A stretch of 64,000 nucleotides of DNA from Alisma plantago-aquatica (Eukaryota; Streptophyta; Magnoliopsida; Alismatales; Alismataceae). The stretch covers positions 1,170,363,249 to 1,170,427,248 of the forward strand of contig OY856409.1 in the NCBI GenBank assembly GCA_963693085.1, read 5' to 3'. Position numbers and translations under genes: made by a program. This document shows, piece by piece, positions 23,313 to 35,669 of this stretch. Within the stretch, counting starts at the first letter, position 1; each line of letters begins with the position of its first letter. The notes under the pieces are model-generated. The model made no database searches, was not told the origin of the DNA, and saw only the letters and a list, made by a program, of their open reading frames with translations.

Positions 23313-25945
23313 TATAATGGATCAGATATCTTATGTTTCAGGTGTTTGTAGCAATAAGTATGGAAAATCATGCAACATATCATACAAAAACAATCATTTC
23401 ATCCAATGTCATATGTCAAGTATTTTACTACACATATAACACAAGCATATTGTATAATAAGCCAAGTAAGAGGTAATGGCATACGTTGATCAAGAACAAA
23501 CCTAATCACAAATTCCTCATGTCATCTAGATCTTGGTCAACCCCTGATAAAGATAAGATCACATACTATCATCAGGTTCTCATCATCTCAACCCTAGTCA
23601 TGTTCATTTTAGGGTTCATTTAGATCGTTAAGATATGTGCATCATTACTTTTCTTATCTTCTTGTAATTAGGTTACTAATCTTATATTCTAGATTAGTAT
23701 ACATGATCTGGTTACCTAGTTACATACGATTATGTGCACATATTAGCCCTATGTTACATGTATTAATCATATCAGGGTTTATATCACATTAAGAGAAAAC
23801 ATCATCATATAACATGGATTATGTGTATCATCCTGATATCATAATTAAAACTAAGGTTCCATATATTGATATTATCTTACTCTGTAAATTCCATCATTTA
23901 TTGAGCATGTATGTATTTACTACATCTTATTTAGGATTATCAGCCCTAAATAACCATATTAAGAAAATTATATGCTTTCATGCATCAACATGACCATGTC
24001 TAACATCATATGCACTATAAACATGATTACAGACTTATTGAAATTTTATCATAATTTTATATCATCATTTGATATTTATTATCTATGAAATAAGCATTAC
24101 ACACCTTACATGATATCACTGATATTAGTGCATCAAAAGCCTGATATTATAGTTCTACTATATTCTACTCATTTTTCTGAGAATTTTGGTATATTATACT
24201 TATTTTTCTAATGCTCAAGCTATTTTCTACGATTTAATGAAGAACTGCATATTTCTGAGAATATTACCTTAATCGGACAATCGTCATGCGCCACGTGTCC
24301 AGGGTCGGGGCTCTGCCCTCTTTTCTTTCTCGCGCAACACGACCGTGCATTGAGCGCCACGATCGTGGTGCCTGGATACCGTGAACATCTTTTTCCCTTG
24401 CTTCCCGTGCGCACCGCCGAAGCACGAAACGACTCCGGAGACCTGTTGGCCCTCTTTGGCACAAACTCTCGTGCGAGACTCTAACCTCCTGGATTACTGC
24501 CGTGGCCTTGGTCTCCTCCTCTCTTCACAACACCGTCACAACATGGAACTGCTCTGGTCACTTAAGCTAGCGCTCACATCCTCGTCGACATCCGATAACG
24601 CCTCCATCACCTCCTAAACGTAGAAGTCATGATCCTCCTTGGCCATGACAAATAGGGTACAACAACGCCCAACTAGGATGTTGTAGCAGAGGTAAAGGGG
24701 CTATGTGCCTCCCTTCCGGAGTTGCCTCACGAGCACTGCATTAGGTTCACACTCTTCTCTCTACTCGGGTGATGATGGTGCTTGAGCGCTGCCGCCCACC
24801 TACTCTCGAGCGTCACTGTGGGGCTCTTCTCTTCGTTCTTAGTGCCGTCATGATGCCGACACACGGTTTCTTGTCTACCACCCCATTCTCCTGTAGGTGT
24901 TGCTGCTGTGAGGATAGTCCTCGACAACGAATGCACTGGCGGCTCCACAACACTAAGCCAGCGCAGTGAGGATGATCTCCAGTGAGAGAGTCACGATCTC
25001 TTCCTCCTCTCCGTGCTAGCGCCTCTTCAGGATTCGTGGATGTTGATCAGTCATCCTCCACAACTTCTCGTGGTTCCTGGACTCCTCACTGAACGTCGGC
25101 ATGCTTGAGCACCACCATGCTTGGACCTCGTGGTGAGCAAGCAGATAACACTACCTCTTCCTCCTTGTCCTCTTCTCAGCAGCTCCCTAATCTACTGCTC
25201 GGACAGCATACCACCACTGCACCTGCCATGGTGGAGCACCAAGGATGTAGACACCCTTCTCACCTGCGGTCTGTAAGCAATTGTTACGGAAGGGGAGTCT
25301 GACCTCCCTCATCTACCACCCACTACCCTCACATAAGGGTCTAACTGCTCTTAGCACTCATACCAGGTGAACTGTTCACTCTCTCCACATTCATGTCATG
25401 GAGAAAGGAGGAGAGCGGCTTCACTCACCATGTCCAATCTAATCATCTAAAATCTGGGATGTTGCCATGCCTCCAATCTATGGTTATGTTCGAGTGCATA
25501 TCCTAGGGCAGCTTTGCCTGCGTGACACATCCATGCCTAAGCAAACTTAGGCAAAACTTGAATATTTTGTTCAATAAGTCACATTATTTAATATTATTCA
25601 ATCCTATATAACTCCTTCTAGGAACCTCAAAACTTTATGAAATTTTAACCATGGTTGTATTACCATTCAAGCTACATCCCATCCAAAATTGGTGCCAAGA
25701 CTCACTTATTTGACCAGTCAACTAGATACCTTGAGAATGTATAAACTTAAGGATCTTAATCATGATGTCCACAACAATTAACATCCATATTTTATCAAGG
25801 AACTTGGACTCTTCAAATAACTCAAGGACATGATTTCACTTGTGTCATTGGACATTTAAGAATTCCAAAAGTCCACTTCATCACATCCTACACACCTTAA
25901 AAGAAATTTCGTCCTCAAAATTAAGCCAAAAATCACATTGTCACA

Positions 25946-26393
25946 TCAGCTCTCCCACCATCCCTCTAGATCTGCTTATCTTTCTTTTGTCAAAATTCCC
26001 AGCCAATCACATAATTCCTTAGTTAGCTACTAAAGGTGGCTCATCCATGAAGGGGAAAACCCTAAAATACCCTTGCTGAAAACACCTTCAAACCATGGCT
26101 CAACTGGGAGCCCCGTGGCTCAAAAATATCAAGAATGATAATGTAACATCTAAGGAACATAATGTATATGACAAATTGCAAAGAAAACTCCTCAAGTGGG
26201 TAAATTGTAGAAAAGTTCAAAATGTACAAAAATTTGCATAACATGCTCAAACAGTGTCCAAATTGGACCAAATTTGAAACTTAAGCTTGTATTATGTTTT
26301 AAAAACATATAGAAAGGTTATATTAGGGTTATAAGCATTCAATTATGGTAATTAAGCTCATTGAACTCATTAAGCAACTTCAAGGGCCTTACA
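25946..26393 (-). repeat. Element B left LTR, second segment
   Basis: It resumes the B LTR after C: AGCTCTCCCACCATCCCT matches 34490 onward, and it ends GGGCCTTACA as at 34938. It is adjacent to the B interior at 26394. Confidence 0.92.
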
Positions 26394-26439
26394 ACTATAA
26401 ACCCATAACAAGGATTTCACCCCAAAATCCTATGCAAAA

Positions 26440-26717
26440 AGAGATGGGTATTTTCTATGCATCTCATTCTCTAGTTCCCATGTGGTGTCCTATATGACAA
26501 GGTGATTCCACAAAACTTTCACTAGTATTATATCTTTTCTCTTCAGCTTTTTCAACCTTCTATCCAGGATCAACAGAGGACCCTCAACATAGGAGATATC
26601 CTCATCTAACTCAACTTCTACTGGTTGGATTGTCTGGTCAGTATCTGGATGACATTTCCTCAACATAGAGATTTCAAAGACATTATGCAATCTATGTAAT
26701 TTTGGTGGTGGCTCCAA
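26440..26717 (-). pseudogene. Element B integrase tail and chromodomain-like segment
   Basis: The minus strand reads LPPKLHRLHNVFEISMLRK, then EGPLLILDRRLKKLKRKDI, then VKVLWNH, and after a stop DTTWELENEM and YPSLF. This is the end of a chromovirus integrase followed by a chromodomain with the T-W-E box kept. A stop splits it, and another lies between it and the integrase body at 26718. Confidence 0.82.
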
Positions 26718-27817
26718 CTAATTTGCTACCTTTCCAACATGAGCTAGGACAGGGTATGGTCCCATAAATCTAGGAGCCAACTTACCCTTCTTTCCAAACC
26801 TCAACAAACCTTTCCAAGGAGAAACCTTAATATATACTCTATCTCCCACTTGGAACTCAAGTGGTCTGCGTCGATTATATGCATAAGATTTCTGCCTGTC
26901 TTGGGTTGCTTTCAACTGTTGTTGTATCACTTTAATCTTTTTTGTAGTCTGTTGTACTAGCTCAGGACCCAAAAGTTGATATTCACTTGTCTCATAGAAA
27001 CAAAGAGGAGACCGATATCGTCTAACATACAAAGCCTCATAAGGATCCATATCTATGCTTCTTTGATAGATATTTTTGTACGCAAACTCTATTAGATTCA
27101 GATGTACATCCCAACTACCAAGAAATTGCACCACAAATTCCATCAAGAGATCCTCTAAAGTCTGAATAGTCCTTTCAGACTGGCCATCGTTCTGCGGATG
27201 AAAAGTTGTGCTGAATCTCAGTTGTGTTCCCATTGCTAAATGCAGATGCTCCCAAAAATGACTTGTAAACTGTGGACTCTATCAGAAACTATAGTCACTG
27301 GAATTCCATGCAAACAGACTATCTCATCAACATATATTTGTGCCAATTTCCCTACAATAAATGTCATCTTAACTAGTAGAAAATGAGCTGACTTAGTCAA
27401 TCTATCTAATATCACCCATATGGAATCATGACCCTTGGATGTCCTAGGAAGACCAACCACAAAGTCCATAGTAATATGATCCCATTTACACTATGCTATT
27501 GGCAAGGGTTGTAATGTCCCTATAGGCTCTTGGTGCTCAGCCTTCACCTACTGACAAACTGGACATTTGGCAATGAACTCTGCCACATCACACTTTAGAC
27601 CTGGCCACCAATACATGTTATTCAAATTTTGGTACATCGTGGTACTTCCAGGATGCATTCCATACATGATGGAGTGAGCCTCCTCAAGTACCATCTTCCT
27701 CAACCCATCAACATCAGGAATTACTGTCCTATTATGGTAACAAACTGTACCATCATCTGCCTCATGAAAGCCATCATACTTTCCATTGCCAATCCCTGAT
27801 TGGATATTCTGTATCAT
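26718..27817 (-). pseudogene. Element B integrase, broken
   Basis: The zinc-binding module (27548-27817) has H-S-I-M-Y-G-M-H and CPVC, a complete HHCC set. The core starts MDFVVGLPRTSKGHDSIWV (27469) and keeps the second catalytic aspartate in TIVSDR (near 27290), but the frame is lost right after it. It resumes at 27233 with the FHPQNDGQSERTIQTLED segment, which keeps the catalytic glutamate. It continues through AYKNIYQRSIDMDPYEALY to GDRVYIKV and KLAPRFMGPYPVL. There are at least two frameshifts. The integrase is better preserved than that of A. Confidence 0.88.
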
Positions 27818-27959
27818 AATATCATTTTGTTGTGCATCATGAATCTTCTATCTCAAGGTGGGTTTCACTTGTTACTGTTCCAACAATCCTACTAGCAAGG
27901 AAACTTCTAGCTGTACATTCATTTGGCGAAGAGACACTGGCATATCTCTCTCAGGCACA

Positions 27960-28361
27960 TCAAGGAATTTAATTGTGTATTATCTACCATTGATGATGAA
28001 GATGACTTTCTACTCAATGCATCATCCACCACATTAGATTTCCTTGGAGGTAGTCTATTGTGCAATCATTATCCTTAATCAGTTCCATCCATCTCCTCTG
28101 CCTCATATTCAACTCCTATTTTGAGAAGATATATTGTAGATTATTGTGGTCATTGAAGATCTAACATTTTTCTCCATAAAGATAGTGTCTCTAGATCTTT
28201 AAGGCATGGACCACCGCTGCAAGATCCAGATCATGTGTTGGGTAATTCTCCTCATGTTTCTTAAGTTGTCACGAAGCAAAAGATATCACATTTTTATCCT
28301 GCATCAACACGCATCCGAATCCATTCTTTGAAGCATCACAAAAGGCAATATAGCCTTTTCC
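27960..28361 (-). pseudogene. Element B RNase H, broken
   Basis: FCDASKNGFGCVLMQD at about 28345-28300 keeps the first catalytic aspartate. DLDLAAVVHALKI, RHYLYG and FNDHNNLQYIF follow, with several stops. In FNDHNNL an asparagine replaces threonine of the FTDHKSL box. The end of the domain near 27960-28060 is heavily damaged. Confidence 0.8.
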
Positions 28362-29340
28362 TTACTCTAGAAGTACTAACACCGGTGCACTAGTCAACTT
28401 TTCTTTCAAAAGTTGGAAAGAACGTTGACACTTGTCATTCCAAGCAAAAGGAACATCCTTCCTGGTTAACCTAGTTAGGGGTAACGCTATAGAACTGAAG
28501 TATTTGATGAACCTCCTGTAGTAACATGCCATACCTAGGAAACTATGGATCTCTGTTGGTGTCTTTAGTTGCTCCCATTCTAGTACAGATTCCACTTTCT
28601 TGGGATCAACAAAAATGCCTTTTGCAGATATAACATGACCCAGAAAAGACACTTCGGATAACCAAAATTCACACTTGCTGAACTTAGCATATAGTTGGTG
28701 CTTCTTTAACAAATTCAATGCCTGGGAAATGTGTTGATCATGTTGTTGATTATCCTTGGAGTATATCAGGATATCGTCTATGAACACAACAACACACTGA
28801 TCAAGATAAGGTCTAAACACCCTATTCATTAGATCCATAAAAGCTATTGGTGCATTGGTTAGCACAAACGACATAAGCACAAACTCATAATGACCATACC
28901 TAGTCCTAAAGCTGACTTGGGTGTTTCATCAGCCTTAATTCTCAATTGATGGTAACCTGACCTCAGGTCTATCTTTGAAAACACAGTGGCACCTCTCAAC
29001 TGATCAAAAAGATCATCAATCCTCGTCAAAGGATACTTATTCGTAATTGTCACCTTATTCAATTGTTTGTAGTCCACACAACCTCATTGAACCATCCTTC
29101 TTTTTAACAAACAACACGGGAGCACCCCAAGGGGAAGTGCTCGTCCTGATAAAACCCTTCCCTAAAACAGTTTTTGTAACTATTTCTTCAACTCATGCAT
29201 CTCTACTGGTGCCATTCTATATGCTGACTATGCTATGGGTTGTGTTCCAAGAACAAAATTGATCTCAAACTCAATCTCTCTAGGAGGGGGAATGCTAGGA
29301 AATTCCTCAGGAAAAACATCCTCAAATTCTCGCACCACTG
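28362..29340 (-). pseudogene. Element B reverse transcriptase, broken
   Basis: This RT would have copied element RNA into DNA. Seen in order: the pre-RT linker with FPEEFPSIPPPREIEF near 29290, then [20 protein letters not shown] (29077-29020) and [17 protein letters not shown] frameshift at about 28900 falls before [16 protein letters not shown]. The catalytic FIDDILIYS (near 28765) is intact. After it come [35 protein letters not shown] and [13 protein letters not shown]. Stops and frame changes at 28860-29080 and 29080-29200 make it nonfunctional. Confidence 0.88.
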
Positions 29341-29473
29341 GTAACTCCTAGATACTAGGACCTACTTCCTTGGTATCCACAATATGAGCTAAGAAAGCAT
29401 CACATCCTTGCCTCATCAACCACTCAGCTATCATGGGTGACATCAAATATGTAGGAAGAATCTTCCTATCACC

Positions 29474-29870
29474 CTAGAAAATCCATTGTACATCTCCATC
29501 ATGGAATGTCGCCATGGTAGTACTATAGTCCAAGACTACCTTGTCTTTTTCTAAGGTATCCATTCCAAGGATTACATCAAAACCATGCATGTCAAGTGCC
29601 AAAAGATCCACTTCAATGTTGTGTCCAGAAAAAGAAAGAACATAAGAAGGGCACACTTCTCACAACTCGGTGGAATCGTCCAAAGGAGTCTCTAGGTGTA
29701 GGCTATCATATCTAAGACTAATAGGTAGATAATAACTATCCATCACCTCTCTGTGATAAAAGAGTGTGTCGCACCCGGGTCTACTAACACAGATACGAAA
29801 TAAGAAGCAGACATATCAGAATGAAATAACTCCACCTAACATGTCATGACTTGTGGATTGACCACTACTT
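29474..29870 (-). pseudogene. Element B aspartic protease, broken
   Basis: The N-terminal part near 29800-29765 reads VSVLVDPGATHS, where the active-site triad expected as D-S-G is D-P-G. The C-terminal part (29474-29656) reads VDLLALDMHGFDVILGMDTL, the conserved flap-distal ILGMD box. A stop separates the halves. The domain lies between gag and RT as in all Ty3/gypsy elements. Confidence 0.8.
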
Positions 29871-29984
29871 ATGGATGGGTCATGACATAGAACCTAGTTG
29901 TCACCTATTGCCGTCCACGTCCTCTGCTCTCCTATCCTGAGGATCTTGCATGGGATGTCTGACCACATCCTCTGCCACTACCAC

Positions 29985-31017
29985 TACTAAACTATCATTG
30001 TTTTGGACCTTGTTGACTTTGCCTTGGTTGCTGAGTCACCTACTCATCTTTCATAGGGCAATAAGGTCTTGTATGACCCACTTTACCACACTTGTAACAT
30101 GTTTTGGTGTCCTGATATGGCCTAAATGGCCCTGTCATTGAAACTGATGAGGTACTGCGGGCTCCTGTTGATGGAATATTGTGACCTCTACCCTGACTCG
30201 GGGTCCAATGTGATGGTGCATGTGATCTTGGTTCAATGAAGGTTGACCTTGGTTGTGATGGCAGTGGGAAAAACCTTGGCTTCTTAAAGACTCCAAATGA
30301 TTGCCCTTGAAACAACATAGGTCACTTCTTAGCATTAGCTTCACGCTTCTCTATGGCAGACCTCTCAATCCTCCTGACAGATTCCACAAAGGTGGAAAAC
30401 CATTCCCTGTTCTCCAAGGCTGATGTTGTAGTAGTCAACTCCGTACTCAGACCCTTCACAAATCACCAGATCCTTTCCTTGTCTGTTGCATCCATGTGCG
30501 GGCAGAACCTCAGAAGTTCCATAAACTTTGATTCATACTCATTGATGGTCATAGCTCCCTGATGAATCTTTTCAAATTGAGATATTTTCTCATCTAGGTA
30601 GGTCTCTGGAAAATATCGACTAACAAATTCCCTCTGAAACTCCTCCCATCCTATCACAAATCCTGGCCTTTTCTCCTCTTCTATGGCCCACCAGTGGCCA
30701 ACACTATCCTTTAACAAGTATACTGCATGCTTAACTTTGTCTTCTTCAGCGATGTTTAGGATTTTGAATGCCTTTTCCAGCTCGGTCAACCACATGTCAT
30801 CATCTGTTGGATTAGAAGTACCTTCGTATTCAATTTCCCCAACACGTCTAAGACATTCAAATGTCTTCCCGACACCTTGGGACTCCACATTGGAGGTGGC
30901 TGCCCTATCTTGAGGTGCTGGAGCTCTGTCAATGATATGTGTAATTGTGGCCATCATCTGTCTAAACATATGCTAAAACTCAGGATTGGTCATCATTGTC
31001 GGGTCTAGGTGAGGCAT
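29985..31017 (-). pseudogene. Element B gag with CCHC zinc knuckle, broken
   Basis: Gag forms the particle that packages element RNA. From a start near 31017 (MPHLDPTM) the reading passes a stop at about 30970. The next segment (30463-30969) contains WLTELEKAFKILNI, then FQREFVSRYFPETYLDEKISQF and FMELLRFCP, the retrotransposon gag core. A further stop and a frame change follow. Near 30090 the zinc knuckle CYKCGKVGHTRPYC fits CX2CX4HX4C exactly and would bind RNA. Two or three lesions make it inactive. Confidence 0.88.
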
Positions 31018-31204
31018 TGCGGGCTGCTCTAGCCATTCTTCTTGCACTCTCTCATCACGTGCATGCCTCCCTACACCTCATCCTGGTGCAACATAGCTAC
31101 ATGTCCTCCAGACACATCTACATAAGTATAAACTATGATCAGATATGTTGGATACATAAGAACATACTCAAACCTAAGTCCTATGTCCCTGTAAACTCAG
31201 TAAA

Positions 31205-31223
31205 CCTAGAGCTTTGATACCAA
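31205..31223 (-). other. Primer-binding site of element B
   Basis: TTGGTATCAAAGCTCTAGG on the minus strand resembles the tRNA-Met primer site with one change (CAAAGC for CAGAGC). It starts six bases after the 5' LTR end. Confidence 0.85.
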
Positions 31224-31229
31224 CTTAAC

Positions 31230-34200
31230 TATGACACCTCATCATGCTAAATGAGATTACTCAAAACACAAAACACAATCAACTACTAATTAATCACATA
31301 GTCAAAATTTCAGAATAATTAAAACTGATTCCAACAATGTAAATAAACTCTAGAACATTTACAAAAGGTCCATCATTCCATTTCCATATGCTCTAACAAG
31401 TATTTACTTATGGGTCTGAAGACCTCAGTCACATCCTACATACAAAAGATATTTCACATGTACATGCCATATATTTACAAGCATTGGCATACAACCAAAA
31501 TCTCGTGTCGATACAAGTATATCATCTAGAAAACACATCCCATATCAGGACTTGAGAGTACAGGGATGACACTAGGACTCTACTACTAACATCTATGACG
31601 AACATCTACAACTAACCAACCTTCTGAATCTATTGATCACCAGGTTGATTTTATTCCACAGCACGACCTCGACCTCATTTCCCGTGACCACCTGAAAAAA
31701 ATGTGGTGACCCACAGGTGAGACCCAGTCCCAGTGAGAGATATAACTCTCTCCAACTTATATTGATCATAACATATTAATTAACCATATATTAATTGAAC
31801 AATTAGGGTATTGAATAAGCAATATGAACAGACTGAACAGTTTAAGCATACTAAGCAATTAAGAAAATAAGTTGTAGCATCAAGAAGAATTACACAATTT
31901 TCATAAGTCTACATCTTGTAAGAACTATGTAGCGTAAAGACAAGATAAGGGTTAATCAACCAATGTGATACATATTAAACCCAAGCAATTATACTACACG
32001 GATGGTATTATATCTTTTATTATTATGCCCTGGGGAGTTTGAGTCGTACCACTCAAAGTCCAACTGACCACTGCAAAGTGCTATTCAGTTCCATATAAGA
32101 TCTAGGAGTGCCGATATCCTAAGATCTCTTCCCCTCGGTCAGTTCAAGTAAACTACAGTGACATACCTGTCAAACTACCAACAGTGACATATAGTCAACT
32201 AATAACAACTAGTATGTACTTGGTACAAGTTACGACACTAGAAAATAGGGTATACAAAATCCTCTAATCTGAGGTACAACCGCAACTATCCACAATCACA
32301 TCAAATATATGAGGCATGACCATAGCCATCATCCATAACCTGCAATTGTGGATGACAAGGATATATCCTAAACTTGCCACCCCCACATACTCAACAATAT
32401 GTGCTCTGAGTTTCCCTTGGGAATACTCATTTCACCATCCAGTAAGTTTTGACATTGAAGATGGCTCTACGGCACAAGGCTCTACATGATTAAGGTTACA
32501 CTTGATTAATTACTGCCAATTGAATGCATTAAGGCTTTATCATACAAGTGGACATTCAAACCCTAATTATTTTCGAACAAGATTATATGTATAATGACTT
32601 CAAAGGATATAAAACATTTGAGATATAAATCTTAATCACATTACCACATCTTATCATTCATTGCAAATTAATGGACCACACTTATCATCATACTATTACA
32701 ATATACCAATATCTTATCACAAGTTTCAGGGTTTTAACCCTTATTGGAACATTAAGAGGATTTCACCTCAATCATGGCTTCAAACATGCCCAAAGGTCAT
32801 TAAGACCATCGCATTATTCATAGTAAGGTTATCATCATCATTCCATGACTTAAACAAGGCTCAAAAGATCAATAGCACATATGTGTTCATAAATATTAAC
32901 ATGGCAAGGCACTATGATATTCAAATAGTACTACATTGTGGTTTAAACACAAGAAGAGTGTAATTCATCATTACATTAATCATTCAAGGGGTATGATTAT
33001 GACCAATAAACATCATATAATTACACTAAGATTAGGTATAACAAGCTATATCATATGGGAGTTACACATTCACTTATTATAGTGATTTATCAAATATAAC
33101 TATATAATGGCAAAGGTAAGACTACGAATTAATGGTATTGAACCATTGTAATATCATCACTAGCACCCACAAATAATACCATATGATTTATTCTAATCCA
33201 TTGGATGTTAAAGCATCCAATATTATTCATAGGATCAGGTTCATTGTTCAATGTTATCAATTGAAGTATAGGTCTAACCATTAGATCAATTGAACCAAGG
33301 AACCATTGGTTCAAGGTTTAGTCAAATTTACAATTACATTCCTAATTCATAATATATGGTGATGACCTGATCCACCATTAATTGTGATCATTAGGTCACC
33401 ATTGGTTTCTAGATCAGTACTACATTCAGATAACACCATCAAATATTAAGTCAATATCATGATCGATTGATAACATCATTAGAATACTTAGTGGATGATA
33501 ATTAAATGTCTAATTGAGTTAAAACATTAACTAAGATGGTGATCATAGGTTGTCACCATACATTTGACACCCTTGATCATGAACATCAGTTTCCAAGATA
33601 GCAACACCATTGGTTGTTGAATGGTATGACCATCCATTGTGTGATAGAGAAGGAAATATCTTGAAATCCTACTTTGTACCATCAATTGTTTTGTACATAG
33701 AACCATAGCTTGTTGTTATCAACCTGTCCCAGATCATGTTACACCTTATAAAGGCTGTAAACATGTTTACAGGTTCATATACAACTGGAACAAAATAGGG
33801 AACACCACAAAATTCGTAATTCTAAACAAGCATGGTTTCTTTATGCTTAGATCATCACATTCAAGCATAAACATGAACTAACAAGCTTCTAGTAAGAAAT
33901 ATAAGTGAAGAATGTTATATAACTTGCCTCTATAGAGTAGGTAAGATCCCAAACAGCAAGAATCTCAAGCAAATAGGGAAAGAAAACCTTGGATTCAGAT
34001 GTGAACATGGCCAAATATGCAATTCTCTCCACAAAGAAGCAAAACCCTAGGAAAAGAAACAAGAAGGAAGGATTTTTGAGTTCTAGGTCCACTTTTACCA
34101 TGGAAAAGCATGGTTCCGACCAGGAGAGATGTAGGAGGAAGAATAGAAAAGAAATAAACGGAGTAAATAAGGAAAAACTTACACTTTTATGTCAATATCA

Positions 34201-34938
34201 CCAGGAGGAAGCATTTTAGACCCAAAAAGCAATTCAATTACAACCCTAGAATTGTTTTCCAAGAAGATCCCCACTTTCTTCTTCCTTGGGCATAAAAATT
34301 CGCAGCTGAACAGATGGATAACGAATATGGGAGAAGGAGAGAGGTGGTGGTGGTTAAATGGCTCGTTTTGGTGCTTGGGGATAAGTATATGACACTTTAA
34401 TATAAAGAAAAAGAAAAAGTTGAAATGCTAGTATATATCCAAGTGTCCATGGCTTTAAATTATTAATAATATATAAGCACACACACAAGAAGCTCTCCCA
34501 CCGTCCCTATAGACTTGATTAGCTTTATTTTGTCGAAATTCCCAGCCAATTACATAATTCCTTAGTTGATAACTACTAAAGGTAGCTCATCCATGAAGAG
34601 GAAAACCCTAAAATACCCTTGATGAAAACACCTTCAAACCATGGCTCAACTAGGAGCCCCATGGCTCAAAAATCTTAAGAATAATAATATAAAATCTAAG
34701 GAACATAATGTATGTGACAAATTGCAAAGAAAACCCCTCAATTGGGTAAATTGCTGAAAAGTCCAAAATGTACAAAAATTGCATAACTTGCTCAAACAGT
34801 GTCCAAATTGGACCGAATATGAAACTTAAGCTTGTCTTATGATTTCAAAACATATTAAAAGGTTATATTAGGGTTATAAGCATGAAATTATGGTAATTAA
34901 GCTCATTCAAATGATTAAGCAAGTTCAAGGGCCTTACA
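31230..34938 (-). repeat. Element B right LTR (5' LTR)
   Basis: An uninterrupted copy of the B LTR that shows where C broke the left one (after ACACAAG, before AGCTCTCCC at about 34490). It ends GGGCCTTACA at 34938. The CCATTGG/CAATTGA dyad-rich part is at 33130-33720. Confidence 0.93.
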
Positions 34939-35661
34939 GTTCAGAAGGTTCATAAAGACACTTGGTGCATTGGACAATCCAAACGGCATGACCACAAACT
35001 CATAATGGCCATATCAAGTTTGAAAAGATATCTTAGGTATGTCCTCACTCCTTACTCTCACCTGGTGGTAATCGAACCTCAAATCGATCTTGGAAAAGAC
35101 TCAGGCCGATTTGAGATGGTCAAACAGATCATCTATCCTCGATTAATGGTACTTGTTCTTAATGGTTGTCTGATTCATCATCCAGTAATCGATACACATC
35201 CAGAGTGATCCATCCTTCTTCTTCACAAAGAATATTGGTGCTCCCCAAGGTGAGGTGCTAGGTTTGATTAAACCCTTATCTAACAACTGTTGCAGCTAGT
35301 TTTTCAACTCAAGTAACTTGGCAGGGGCCATCCTATAGGGTGCCTTGGATATATGGTTTGTCTCAGGATCTAACTCTTTAGAAAAGTCTACATCTCTATC
35401 AGGGGGAATGCCAGGTAGATCATCAGGAAACACATCTACATACTCCCGAACAACATCTATCTCCTCTTGGGGTCACACCTTTTCCTCAGGCCCGATGACT
35501 ACAGCTTGGTATGCTTGGCAGCCTTTGGATATCATCTGCTCGGCCTTCAAAGCCGACACATAAAGGCTGGTGGTCGCAGTTTTCCTTCCTTGCTTGGTAA
35601 TGGGTGGATAGTCAGGTTTTCTAATAAGGATCTTCTTCTCCCTACAATCGATATTTGCTCT
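34939..35661 (-). pseudogene. Element A RT N-terminal part and protease-RT linker
   Basis: Continuous with the protease across the hAT insertion: after the D-W-L-Y-T-Y end of the protease it reads RANIDCREKKILIRKPDYPP (35660-35600). VSALKAEQMISKGCQAYQAV and the pre-[13 protein letters not shown] segment (near 35420) follow. After these come [52 protein letters not shown] and [14 protein letters not shown]. It stops at 34944, and the continuation is at 13602. Several stop codons occur (for example near 35290 and 35150). Confidence 0.88.
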
Positions 35662-35669
35662 GTAGGTGT
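35662..35669. repeat. 8-bp target duplication of the hAT element (left)
   Basis: GTAGGTGT, identical to 36971-36978. Eight-base duplications are diagnostic of hAT transposons. Confidence 0.92.

Larger units (their letters stand above)
16863..25945 (-). mobile_element. Element C: coding-free LTR element inside B's LTR (LARD-like)
   Basis: Two LTRs (16863-20281 and 22493-25945) begin TGTGAC and end GCCACA or GTCACA on the plus strand, perfect or near-perfect inverted termini. A tRNA-Met-type primer site borders the right LTR. The 2.2-kb interior has no gag or pol similarity in any frame. Long LTRs with a short noncoding interior fit a large retrotransposon derivative that moves with borrowed proteins. 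The flanks GCAGC and TCAGC (4 of 5) fit a 5-bp target duplication. LTR copies differ by about 4% over a 140-bp hand count, fewer than in B, consistent with later insertion. Confidence 0.9.
22493..25945 (-). repeat. Element C right LTR (5' LTR)
   Basis: Partner of 16863-20281. It differs by scattered substitutions, small indels and one extra unit in the tandem array. It starts TGTGACGTCCCC and ends TTGTCACA. Its GC-rich block is at 24280-25440. Confidence 0.93.
13603..34938 (-). mobile_element. Element B: defunct chromovirus inserted in A's RT, with C inside its LTR
   Basis: LTRs are 13603-16862 plus 25946-26393 (split by C) and 31230-34938. A primer site lies at 31205-31223 and the pol domains run on the minus strand between. 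The internal 4.8 kb encodes gag, protease, RT, RNase H, integrase and a chromodomain-like tail, all broken. It matches the A domain order but has a different LTR family (starts TGTAAGGCCC, ends GTGTCATA). LTR copies differ by roughly 8-9% in a hand count over 270 bp. The element lies within the A coding sequence in the same orientation. Confidence 0.92.
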